A stretch of DNA of 38,488 nt. Source: Hirudo medicinalis. Lineage: Eukaryota > Annelida > Clitellata > Hirudinida > Hirudinidae. Positions within the stretch are counted from its first letter, which is position 1. Each line of letters begins with the position of its first letter. The notes beneath the pieces are model-generated. The model was not told the origin of the DNA. It saw only the letters and a program-made list of their open reading frames with translations, and made no database searches. Positions 1 through 12,700 of this stretch are shown here, piece after piece. The stretch covers positions 39,433-77,920 of the forward strand of contig MPNW01000155.1 of assembly GCA_011800805.1 (NCBI GenBank). The letters are read 5' to 3'. The translations under genes and the position numbers were made by a program.

Positions 1-362
1 GTCGCCAGGCACTCAGAGTTAAATGTGATACGATATAAATGTGATACTGAAAAAGATTTTTATGTCGTAAATTTAATGTAATCTTTTGGAATCGATGTAT
101 GTAACATTTTCGTTTTGCTTGTGTTTCGTGTCCGTTAACAATAAATAAGAATGATATGTGTGCTTGTATGTATATTTGTATGTGTGTACATGTATACATA
201 TGTTGAATTAGTACTTAATAAGCTAACAATACAGTGATGATGATGATGATGACGGTGATGATGATGATGATGACGGTGATGATGATGGTTATGATGATGA
301 TAAGGCACTCAAAAGATTGTCTAAATAATAAAAGTCATCATGGTTTTGCTTCCATGCATCAG
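1..362. other. intron or upstream part of the polycystin-like gene, no exon seen
   Basis: The first exon I can support starts at 363 with an open 5' phase, so this stretch is probably intron. It is AT-rich and contains a (GAT)n microsatellite with GAC interruptions at about 235-300. I see no coding segment or RNA gene in it. Confidence 0.5.
235..300. repeat. (GAT)n microsatellite
   Basis: Runs of GAT interrupted by GAC and GGT. One of many triplet microsatellites in the introns of this gene. Confidence 0.85.
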
Positions 363-3300
363 TGAGCATAGGAATCAAGGTGTCTGACAGGTACGGAGCT
401 GCCACCCAGGTGTGCGATGAATCGTATCAGAGCAGTCGCAGGTGAGCTGGATTTGTTTACCATAGGAAAGGTTAAAATCATGTTACCAATGCAATCCTTC
501 CTAATTTTCTACAAGGTCTGAGGAAAAGCCATTCGGGAAGACCTTCATGTCTCTCGTGTCCCAGGGCTCCAATGATATCGCCAGGCTTCAGATCTTTCCT
601 CTACTCAACGAACTTGAGATGGCAGCCTCAGCTTCTTCTTTCTCCCCGACATCATCACCATTGTCATCCCCGTCATCATCAACAGGTTCACCGTCGTCAT
701 CCACTTCGTCGCCAAATCGTTCCGCCAACATGTCGACGAGAACCTCATCCCTACCCCAGCATGTCGCTAGACACCTCTTCCACAAGATCATTCCTGTACT
801 TTACTGCATGCCAATCAGAGCTCAGGTGGGCTCGATAACAATTGCTCGAAGATGTTGAAACATTCCCATGGTCAAATAAATTTAGAATTAAAAAATGGTC
901 ACTCAATGTAATGGTCATCATCATCACCATCGTCGTCATAGTAATCATCATCCATTTGTATTTTAGAAAGAGGTAGAAAGCATGCTTGAAATCTTGGACC
1001 TCATCTTAACTCCTGGTCTCGAGGTTGGTGCGCCAGAAAAATTGGTAGATTCTATCGGTCGATTGTGACAATCACCTTTGCCATCATTGTAGGCTTGGGC
1101 GACACCATCGCCCTCCTCATCACCATCGTCCTCCTCATCACCATCGTTATCATCATCATCATTATCATCATCATCATTATCATCATCATCAACATCATCA
1201 TTTTCACTGTCACCCTTACCACCACCATTACAGGCATCAATCAGTGAGGTCAACCTGACCTTATTGATAGCAATGAGGATGACCCAAGTCCTGGAGGACA
1301 TCATCGGTTTGGATGCTGGAGATCGGCAGTACCGCCACCATGGGCACGGTGAAGTCGACCGTCCTTATGACCCTCCCCGTCGCCAGAGTTTCAGTCCTAT
1401 CATCAGTCGAAACCTTGATGTTTTACTGGACGTGTCGTCTAAACTGGTTGGCTTGATGGGGTCTGCCAAGGAGGAGGAGGAGGAGGAGGAGGAGGAAGAA
1501 GATGATGATTGGGGTGAGTTTTGAGTAGTGATATTTGGGGATAGGTGGAAATGGTGGTGATATTTGTGGGTAGGGTAGAGATGATGGTGTATATTGAGGG
1601 ATAGTGATGACGGAGATATTTGGGGATAGTCCAGTGATTGTGATGATATATGGGGATAGGCCAATGATGTTGGTGATATTTGTGGATAGGGTAGCTATGA
1701 TGATGATATTTGGGGATAGTCCAGTGATGATGATGATATTTGGGGATAGACCAGTGATGATGATGATGATGATATTTGGGGATAGGGTACCAATAGTGGT
1801 GATATTTGGGATAGACCAGTGATGATGGTGATATTTAGGGATAGACACCCAGATAAGGTAATGGTAATTCTCAGTGGTGCTATCAAGAATGTCAATGATT
1901 TTTTTTAACGATTTGCCTTTCAATATAACAACATTGACACAATGCATTAGATATTTATCATTCATCCATCCATCACCACCATCGACATCAGGCTTCCCCC
2001 TCTCCGATCCTACCGACCTGCACGTCCTCTGCGAAGTCAGGAACGGGGACGACCTCGGTCCGACCAATGCCTTCGGGCTGCACAGGCAGAGCATTTTCTC
2101 CACTTACCGTTACCATGGCGTTGAACTTCCATCTTGGAAGGTCATGAGGGACCACTTTCTCAGTGCCGCTGACACCATCCACAAGCTCTTAACTGTGAGT
2201 CGGCTGCCGTGACGACTGATGATGTGGAGGATTTTTTCCTTGTATTGTATCAGGATGCATTAGGTTTTGTGTTGAAAGCAGTGCAATTGTCAATGCTTGA
2301 CTTCAATACTAACTTGACTCTAACCATTAAATGTTCGCATAAACTCAAAAATTTGGTCGATTATTTTTAGATCCAAACCATCCTCCAATCAGATGACATC
2401 TACCTTCTCGGTGCTCAAAAGGACATCCATCGAGGGGACGTCTTCTCCTTCTATTCGCTGCTCCACCGGGGCCATCGACCAATGAGAATGAAGCTGGCAG
2501 ACGACACGATGTTTGAAATCCCGACAGAAGGTCTTCCAGTGCTCGAACGGGCCAGCTCAAATTCTATTGGTGCAGACGATCCGATCAAAAATAAATTTGA
2601 TTATGTTAATGAAATAGCAGCCAACGACAGATGTTACATCCTGAATTCGCTCTTATTTGAGCAAAATGGGGACAGTGCCCTCCAAAGGCTTCTCTCAAGC
2701 TCCACCAATGGGAACCATGTGATTATAATTGATTGAGATTACATTTTTATTATTTACTTTTTATTAACATCTTGATTGATTACTAATTAAGTATTCCAAT
2801 TAGGTGTGGCGATGTCGTTAACTATCGACTACTACTTGTAATTTGTATTTAGCCAGCATTCTGAATGCCTCATCCATCAGGATTGGATGCGATTCCAATC
2901 TTCCGACTGTCCCTGTATGGCGTCCCTGCCCATGGGCTCTCCCTGGCAGTTCAAACTGGGTTTTGAACACGGCATATTACAATTGACTTGCTCGCCTAAA
3001 CTGCAGTAGTCGTTAGCTATTTTTAATCGTTGATAATTTCAGTTACTGAGGTCGTCGGATGTCCTGTCCTTGAACTTGTACTCGTGTCGAGGTCGAGCGT
3101 TGAAGGTCCACAACCTGTCCAAGAGGATCAAAATGCAGCTACCAGTGGCTGATCAGTCTGGTTATGATAGTGATAATGTCACTACAGGATGGGTTGGTAC
3201 CGCTTTGCATAGCTTAATAAATTTGATTCTTAATTGAATAATTTGATTTTTTTAGTTTAATCTGATCTTAATCTAAACTTTTGCATTTTTCCAGAACATG

Positions 3301-5120
3301 TCTGCAACGTTCGTTTTGAAAACCAGGCTGATCAATATTCATGAGGTCGTCTCGTTGGCCAATAAGACGGCGAAACTGCTCCACATTGACCTGACCTTCG
3401 AGGCTCCGAAACCTGATCGATTCTTTTATCCTGGATTTCTATTGGTCAGGTAGTTCATGAGTTTATTTGTGCTTTGAAGCAAAAAGATAAAAAGACATTA
3501 ACATCATCACTATCGTCATTGTCATCGTCACCATCTTCATTTTCGTCATCATCATTACCATCATCATCATCATCATCCTAGGGTTAATGCGCCACCCTCC
3601 CTCGAGATGTACGACCGGAGAATCTTCATCAAGCCGCACGACCTCACCCTCTCGGTGACCTTTGACCTTTCCAATTATGGCAAAAGTGAGTCACCTTGGC
3701 ATCCTTGAAATGATCGCATTGTATCGCATGCTGATTGCTGATTGGGTAGCAGTGGAGCTGATGATGATGATGTGGCGATGATCGTAGATAGTAACCAATA
3801 ACCAGGCGAGCAATAACGGTTGTGATGAAAATTCTGCATCCCGTTTGCAGAACTCGCCAAGCTCTATCTGGGCATTGTAAATCAAATGTTCATGGTCCCG
3901 AGAAGACGTCTGGCCCTCTACGGCCGCTCGCGCAACTACACCATCAAGGTGTGGTCGCTCGGCTGCGTCCGCCTGGACAAAAGGACCGTTCATTGGAGCT
4001 CCAAGGAATGCCAGGCCATGAAGGATTCCACCTACCAGGTTGCCCGATGCCAGTGAGTGGTAATAAGCACAAACATAGAACATGGTACATTGCAATAACA
4101 ACAACTTAGGCAACGTTGTTTGATGATTTGACGGTGACAGATATTTATATAATTTATTATTGTTGTTGCTGTTGTTCTTGTTGCTGTCATCGGTCGACTT
4201 TCCAGGTGCGATCACATGTCAAGCTTTTCCAGTCACATGACAGTCTTCCATGCTCCTCTCATTTCTGTGGATCGCTATGTCGTAGTAGAGGAGTGAGTCT
4301 CGAGTCTGATGACGATTCTTTACTTTGTTTATTAATGTCCGTTACAAATTACATTGAAGTTACATTCAAATTACATTGAAGTTACATTCAAAATACATTG
4401 AAGTTACATTCAAAATACATTGAAGTTACATTCAAATTACATTGAAGTTACATTCAAATTACAAATTACTGCCTGGAAACTACCGGTGCTCTAGCTGTGG
4501 GATTCAAATTCGTGCTGCCATCGTAAGAGGAAAGTCTTAACCATTAGGCCGTGCGGGAACACATTCTTTAGTGTGCACGATGCTGACGACGGTGATAGTA
4601 ATGTTAGCGATGATAGTGGTGGCGATGGCGATGATGATGATGATGATATTTAAGGTAAATGGCGTTATTATAAGAAAAAAATAAATGGTCTGCAGCAGCA
4701 TCACCGATCATCAATAACGTGCTTTCAAACAATTTTAACTTTCTTCTGTTAACTTTTGAAAAACAACTCCATGGTAACCCATGGTCACAGGGCATCTGTC
4801 AACCATGCATCCATAGTGACAGTCTCCTGCCTACTGGCCATCTACCTGGCCTTCCTGGTCGTCTGCTACCAATTGGACCGAGACAATCGGAAGAGGCTGT
4901 CCATGGTCCACCTGTGCGACAACTCGTCTGCTCACAGGCAGAAGTACAACATCGTCGTAGAAACAGGGTTCAGGGCCGGTGCTGGAACCTCTGCTAAGGT
5001 GGGTCGCATTTACCAGCATTTGTGATGGTGGTGGTGGTAGTGGCAGAATTGATACTCTGTGTTATTGGTGATGGTAATGTTGTTGTTGGTGGTGTTGCTG
5101 GTGTTGTTGGTGTTGTTGCT

Positions 5121-5151
<31 letters not shown>

Positions 5152-6727
5152 ATGATGATAAAACTGATGGTAACAGAGAATAATGCTACCTAATGTTTAC
5201 CGTGTCATTGTAACCAAACCAATTGCCACTTCGCAGGTGAGCATCGTCCTCCATGGAAAATACGGGATGAGCGAAACGAGGGAGCTCACCACCTCTTCCT
5301 CCATGTGTCCCAGCAACGCCTCAACCATGGCCCTGGCAACCCCTAACTCCACCACCCCCCCAAACTCCGTGCCACCAGCCTCATCAGAGGAGAGGAGAAT
5401 GCTGTTCCAGAGGAACTCCAGGGACATCTTCTACATGACGTGAGTGACTCTTCGTGCTTTGTCTCGGAGGTGTTGCGTTCGAATCCTGCCAGCAGGCTGT
5501 TCTTTTTAAGTCAAACACTTAAAATAGTAAAGTCATTATAGGCTTTTGATGTTGTTGTTGTTGTTGTTGTTGTTGCCATATCATCATCATCATCATCACC
5601 TTTGTTGTTGTTGTCGTAATTAATTTTATTGTTGCTGATGTCATTCAATCTGTCCTTTTCCCCATCCTCCATCACTTATTTCTCTGCCAGTCTGCCCGAG
5701 AGCTTGGGTCCGATATTCAAGGTCCAACTGTGGCACAACAACAGTGGCTCATCGCCCAGCTGGTACCTCAGCAGGGTCACAGTTCATGACCTCTGTACAG
5801 GTGAGTTCATTGACACATGTTGTCTTTTATTAACGATGTGATGATGTTGATTTTAGTAACGATTATGATTAATGATCTCATGATGATGATGACCTGATGA
5901 TGATGATTATGACCTGATGATAATGTGTTCGAAGAATTTATATTCATATCAAGGTTGGAGCCATACTAATGTCCATTATCGATGGCTATCGATCAATAAA
6001 TTATGATAATTTATTCAGGGGAAGTGTTCTACTTTGTATTCGAAAAGTGGTTTGCCGTGGAGAAGGATGACGGGAAGGTCGAGAGGGAGGTCTTCGTCTC
6101 CGACAGGGGTCTGGGGTTCTTCAAGGTCTCTGGTCCTAATTTTTATCATCATCGTCGTCGTCGTTATCATCATAATTACAAGCCCTTTGATGTCATCATC
6201 ATCATCATCATCAACAATTCTTCCACAGATTCCTTATTGTACCATTGAGATGTTCTCATAAAAAACTTTAAAAGCTCTGACCAGCGACTTTCCAATTATC
6301 ACTATCATCATTTTCACCATCATCATCATCATCATCATCATCATCATTCCCCAATCACACTCATGCTCGCATACTTCAACTCCCACCAGCTGCTAAAAGC
6401 CAAGGGCATCCAGTACCTAACGGACCACCATGTCTGGCTGTCGGTGCTGTTCAAACCACCCCATAGTCGCTTCACCCATGTCCAAAGGTTGACCTGCTGC
6501 CTCATGACGATGCTTGGGTACATGGCCCTCTCCGCCTTTTATTATGCCATCGGGATATCCTCCTCAAGCCAAAACTCCTCAGTCAACCCATTGTGAGTTG
6601 TAGGCGATGATGATGATGATGATGACGATGATGTTGCAGTAAGTGTAAATTTTGTAAGGTGATCTTCATTTTCTATTTTTGATTCACTAAAAATTCGATG
6701 TTTATTTAATCATTTGGAGATGCATGA

Positions 6728-6762
<35 letters not shown>

Positions 6763-9700
6763 CTTTGTTTCCATCTCCAGTTGGATCCATTTGACCATGA
6801 TGGCTGTGGTCCTGAGTACATTGGCGATGGTCCCGAGTACATCAGCGAGTATGATGACATCCTCCTCATGAACCTCGGACTTTCCGGTCATCAGATCCTT
6901 GTCGGGGTAGCCATCAGTCTCCTTCTCTTCCTGCCCTCGCAGTTTGTCCAGTTGCTCTTCAGACGATCCAAGGTAAGTGTCGATAAATTTGTGTCATTGC
7001 CGAATGCATTTGTGAATGAATTGGTGCATGAATGAGTGAATGAATTGATGCGTGAATGAATGAATGAGTTGGTGAATGAATCAGTCAATGGACAGTTTGA
7101 CTGAGAAACATCAAAACATGTCTCTGATCAGATGAGTCGAAGAAAGTCTGGAAAATTCTCCGGTCAGCCCGCCTGTCAGGCTGCTTCATCCAATCGGATG
7201 ACAGATGAGGAGGTCGGACAGACCAATCAGGGCTACAGATTCAGGCAAGAAGCCGACCATGCCTTTCTCTCATGGCGCTCCCTCCAGGAGTGGGTTTTTG
7301 CCAAGCAGTACTCCCAAGATGTTCTTGGAGATCAGGTTAGATGTGATTTTGTTTGTGCATGTGTGTGCCTGCTATTGGACGATGGTGAACCAATAGAAAT
7401 GTGAATAGCAGAACTATTCTTTCGCAGTAGAACAAGATGTGATTTTTAAACTGGTATTTTTGATTATGACTTTATTATTTTAAAGCATTACTGAAAAGTT
7501 TCTGAATTGTTACAGGTTATTCATCCTGTTGCCACACAAAACGATGCCTACATCAACTTGTACGATGACAGAGAAGGCCCCCTGAATGCTAGAAACAACC
7601 AATTAGCCACCTCTCCAGATGCTTTGATGAATCCAATTGGTCCTGCTGCAACCAATGACAGCAGATTGGAGGAGCAGGACAGGGTGAAACTGATGAATGA
7701 GAAGAACCGACAAAGTGAGATTTGGATAAGACAAAAACTTGTTATTTTTATAGATTACTATCATCATTATTATTATTATTATTATTATTACTAATAATAT
7801 AATTAATAATATTATTATAGTATATTATATTACATAATTAATATTATTAATTAATAAATAATTAATTATAAATATATAATGTCTAATATATAATATATAT
7901 TATATAATACTATATAATATATATAATAATATTATTATTACCATTATCAATTCGCATCTAAAATTATTATTTCATTAAGGACTGACTCTAAATTAAACGA
8001 GTTGGAACTTTTCCAGGCAAAGAACACTCCACCAGTACACTCCAAACTGGCACCACCATTGGCTCTCAGTTCGCCATTCCTGCCCTTTTGGCAGACGAGG
8101 GGCACGCTGGAATCGCAAAGGGTTCGGACGACTCGAGCCTTCAGAAGAAAATCATTTACGAGCAACGATCGAACCGGTCCTCTGTAAAATCTGAAACATC
8201 CGGTGAGTGGTGTTTGTCGACTCCTCCCACTGTATCTCTCGACCTATGAAATGCATCAACGATGAAAGAGCATTTATGATTGGTCGTTTGCACAGCAAAG
8301 CGTTGAAATGTCAGGTTTTTGACCAATCGCTTACCATCGGCAATCGTCATAATTTATGCAGAACTTTCGAGACCTCCGATGAAGCCCGCCAGGTTCTTCT
8401 TCTCTAGCGGGGTCGCCGTCGTTGCGTGGATCCTCGTGGTCTCCCTTTCCGCCTGCTTCGTTGCCGCGACGATTTACCTGACGTTCAGGTGATGTTCAGG
8501 CCGTCCTTTTGAATTGGAATCACGTTTGAGATGGAATGATGACTCGTCACATCATTAATCAGACGAAGTGAAAGTTATGCTAATGCCCGTTGTAATTGTC
8601 GCAATTAGCATATTATAATGATCGGCTCATTGATATGCATTGTTTTTTTTTATTTTTTTTTTTTCATTCGTCGTCGCTAGGATCAGTGAAGTGAAGTCCT
8701 TCCTTTGGTTGCAGTCTGTCTTCTTCAGCTTCCTACAGTGTGTCTTCATTAACCAACCACTTCTTGTGAGATGAGATGATGAAAATTACTAATTATTATT
8801 ACTATTATTATTATTATTGTTATTATTTTATTATTATTGTTTTTATTATTTTTTTATTATTGTTATTATTATTATTATTATTATTTTATTATTATTGTTT
8901 TTATTTTTTTTTTATTATTGTTATTATTATTATTACTATTATTATTATTATTATTATTATTACTATTATTATTATTATTGTCACTATTACTGATTTCTAA
9001 TAAAGTCATTATCTTGTCAATCATTAAGTCCTTAAAAAGTCACCAATATGTTCCCTCACTTTTCCATTTATTTTTTCCTAAATCCAGGTTCTTGTCATGT
9101 CCCTGTACACAGCCATCCGTTACCACGACAACATGCTGGTGTTCGATCACTACAAGGACGGCTACGAGGAGACTGCCGAAGGGGGGTCGGAGGCTTCGGG
9201 ATGTTCTCAGAAAGACAGTGGCGTGATCCTCGAGCATCTCTCAGCCAGTGACCTTCAAGACAAATCTGAACTTGACCTTAACATCGAGCAGGTCGGCCAC
9301 TGCTTGCAATGTTTGCATTTGTGTTTAGATGATATTTTGAGTTCTTTAAGTATTATCTGTATTGGTTGTGAAGGCATGTTGCGATCACTCCATCATTTCT
9401 ATGGCACCCCCATCCAAGGGTATCGCTTGCAGCCATGACACACTTCAATTGTTGCTTTTACCATTGTGAATGGGAACTCTCTGTTTTGATCATCAACCAT
9501 TTTATTTAGTTAAACATGGTGTTGTTACTAAATTACAAATGAATTGTCAACGAATAATTTATTTATTTGTTTGTTTATTTATTTATTACATTATTACCGG
9601 TCGTCTTGTACTCGTCAGGGACTCCTGGCGAGGCAGAGGTCGAGGTACCTGAGGTTGGTGAGACCTCCTCAGGAGCAGAAGTTGATCGAAGCCAGACATC

Positions 9701-12700
9701 AGACCATGAAGGAAAACAATGCCATCCATTTCATCAGGTAGCCTCCTTGTTTTGGATTTGTAGGCATTGGTCACTTTTGGCCTTAAGAGTTTGGATTTAG
9801 GAGTGAGAATCGAAAGTACTGGAAAAACATTGCCAAGATCACTTTAATTGCTTGAAATAATTATCATCTTCATCATCGACGTCGTCACTGACACCACCAT
9901 CATTAGCATGACCTTCATCATCGACGTCGTCACTTCAGGGAGATGGCGATGATCACACTTCAACTGATCTTGATCATGTTCATCTGCTACGGAACTTCGT
10001 CCAATCCCGACTCCTATCGGCTCAACTCCCTGCTAAGGGATAAGTTTATCAGGTTTGACATCGGCCAGACTTTTACTGCCAACATCATCATCATCACCAT
10101 TCAAGTCGCCCTCGTTTTTGGAGCGTCGCATTTGTCGTAGTCATGGCTCGGATGTTATTAAATCATCTCGGCTGCTGGTCAATTTTCATCATAATTATTC
10201 AGCCCATTACTAACCATCGCCATTGTTACTGTTGGAATTACTGCCTTTAATCACTCGCCAATGACATTTCTTCTACCACATGGTCGTGGTCATCGTTGTC
10301 GTCATCTAAATTGTCGTAACCTTGCAGACCAAAGATGCCAGAATCTTTCCTGAATGTCACGACGTTGAAATCTTGGGACCTGTGGTACACGAATGTTTTC
10401 CATCCTTCCCTCCAATCAATGATCGAGGTGAGATTCTGATCTGTAGAATCTTTGGGTGTCAGTGGACATGTGAATGTCCGCAAGAGCACCGGTTCGAGCT
10501 AGGTCGTCAACGGCTAGGTTTTCTTTCAGGACAATTTTATACCGATCGGGGGCTGGAAACTGCGCCAAGTGAGAGTCTCGGACGTGCCGTGCACGGTCAC
10601 CAAGTTTCAGCTCGTTCCAGTTTCTAGGTGCCTACCCCTGTACAGGGATGCCAGTGTCCTTAAAGACACCTTCACCCTCTCTAATGCCAACAACTTGGAC
10701 TTAGAATCGGAATATGAATTGCCACTTCGTGACGATGTGAAATCCGCTAGCCGAGTGCCGTCGATGGCCGCAGACCATTGGCTTAAAATCAATGAAGACA
10801 CACCAAGGACGTTTCCACCGATTGGTGAACCCACTAAGACCAAAGAATATGATGGAGGTTTCAGATACACACAGTTTCGGCCTTATCCTCTTCCAAGCAA
10901 TGATAAAGACTATGATGATAATTATAATGATGACAAGACCTATAACGACACAGACTTGTTGAACAACGAGCAGGCATGGAAGTACCAAGACGTCAGTCCT
11001 TGGGCTTCGGCGGACTACTGGGGCTGGTTCGGGAACTACGGCAGAGGGGGTTTCGTGGTCGATCTGCAGGGTATAAGGGGCCAGAACCGCTGGAGTCCTA
11101 TGAAGTTTCTAAGGAAGAATGGATGGGTAGATCTTCATACCACTGCCCTCATACTCTCTGTGACTTTCTATCATCCTCCCTCTAACCTCTTCAGCTCGGT
11201 CGCGATGGCAGCCGAACTTCCCCCGATAGGTAAGGTTTTTACGACCTCCAAGATCTCGACCGTCACAGTCTACAAATATGTCAACAACTGGGACAAGGTC
11301 GTCTTTGCCTGCGAGCTTCTCTTCTTCGTCATTACCTTTCTAAGGATCCACTACAAAGTCTACAGACTTGTGCAAAGGGGCACAAAGGATTTGGTGAACT
11401 TCTGGAGCATGCTGGAGGCAGTGCTCTGCTTGCTCTCCTTGTCTTTCATTGGCTGCTATATTTACAGATTTTTTGTTGTCTCGGAGGCACTGGAGAACCT
11501 GAGGGAGGCCTTTTACCAAAACACGGGCGCAGACGCCTTCAACGTCACCGACTGGGACCAGATACTTAGGGTCCACATGGGATTCGTACTGATAGCTCTG
11601 AGTCTATTCTTCCTCAAGTCTCTGCAGAGACACGAGCCCTTCGACTCGCTCTTTAATGTAATCGGTCGATCGGCAATCGACGTTGCCATCCTGGCTTTCG
11701 CAATGCTGGTTTGGTTTGGGGCCTTTATTAGCTGTGGCATGATGGTATTCGGCTCGAACAAAGCACATTTCGGGCTTGTCAGTCGCGCCATAGGGCAGGC
11801 GATGACCGTCCTTCTCTTCAGAGACTTCGACAAGGACGGATATTCCGACGGATCGTGTTCGTGGAACTTCATGTGGCCATTCTATCACTCATTCTTCATG
11901 CTTTTTGGTTTTGTACTGCTTCTTTGCTACATCAGGACCTCGCTGCTGTTCAACTTCCGAGTATTCAGGAGCGAGCCGCTGCTGACCTTCACGGCCCGCG
12001 AGAACTCAGCTTTCTATTGGGCGAGACTCAAAAAATTCCTCAGGCTCGAAAATCAATCAAACACAGACTCTGAGTTGCTGGAAGATGCCAGCGGCAACCA
12101 TCTGTTCGATCAGCTTTTGCCAGAATTTACAATGACCGAAATGGAGAATCAAGTGGATGAGGTCCTCTTCAAGATGAATGCTCTCACTGGAGGGTCCAAT
12201 CTCCCGGAAAAACCCGTAATCTACTATTCGGACTCTGAGGTCAACGTTGGGGGAGTTGAAGATGGAAGTTCCAGCAGAAATTCTGAGAAAAACAAAAGCA
12301 GGTACCCTATGCAAGGCCTCTCGTTACCACCGGCTGTGGTCTCCTGCCCCATCAATTCTGATATTGACATCAACTACCGCAGGCAAATCTTGATGAAGTT
12401 GGAGCTTGAAGTTTTGAAACAAACAAAAGGGCTTCAACCACAGCCTCAGCTACAACAACAGCAGTCACAGCTACTTATCCCCCATGGAAGTCCACTGTCT
12501 GTCAACACATCCCCCTCGTCTCTTTTGTTGTCGTCCTCATCGCCTCAGCTGTCAACCAATAGAAAGGGTGGTGAAAAAACTGCAGAGTCTAGATCTTCTG
12601 CCAGACCAGGGAACAGAATTGCAAACATTGGCAGGCCACCTCTTCCCAGAGCATCCACGTCTCCCTCAACAACATCCACCACCCTGATTGAAATGGTACC

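Larger units (their letters stand above)
4791..6125 (+). other. TM1 and PLAT domain exons of the polycystin-like gene
   Basis: Exon 4791-4998 carries the first membrane segment (VTVSCLLAIYLAFLVVCYQ) and then the start of PLAT (KYNIVVETGFRAGAGTSAK). The domain continues in 5237-5439 (VSIVLHGKYG, then RNSRDIFYMT), 5691-5800 (LGPIFKVQLWHNNSG, SWYLSRVTVHDL) and 6019-6125 (FEKWFAVEKDDGKVEREV). This is the order of the cytosolic PLAT beta-sandwich of polycystin-1. An insertion of about 30 residues, rich in Ser, Thr, Pro and Asn, sits in the loop before RRMLFQRNSRD and is longer than in the human protein as I recall it. Confidence 0.88.

Noticed and set aside
4348..4462. CRISPR-like array of five 22-bp repeats
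   Set aside because: Units are contiguous with no spacers and the genome is eukaryotic. It is a tandem repeat.
4465..4565. functional tRNA gene on the minus strand
   Set aside because: Box B is degenerate and no acceptor or anticodon stem pairs, so a SINE head fits better.
8776..9226. ORFs with long Tyr/Leu/Ile runs
   Set aside because: They are translations of the (TTA)n microsatellite. The real exon here is 9088-9291 in one frame.
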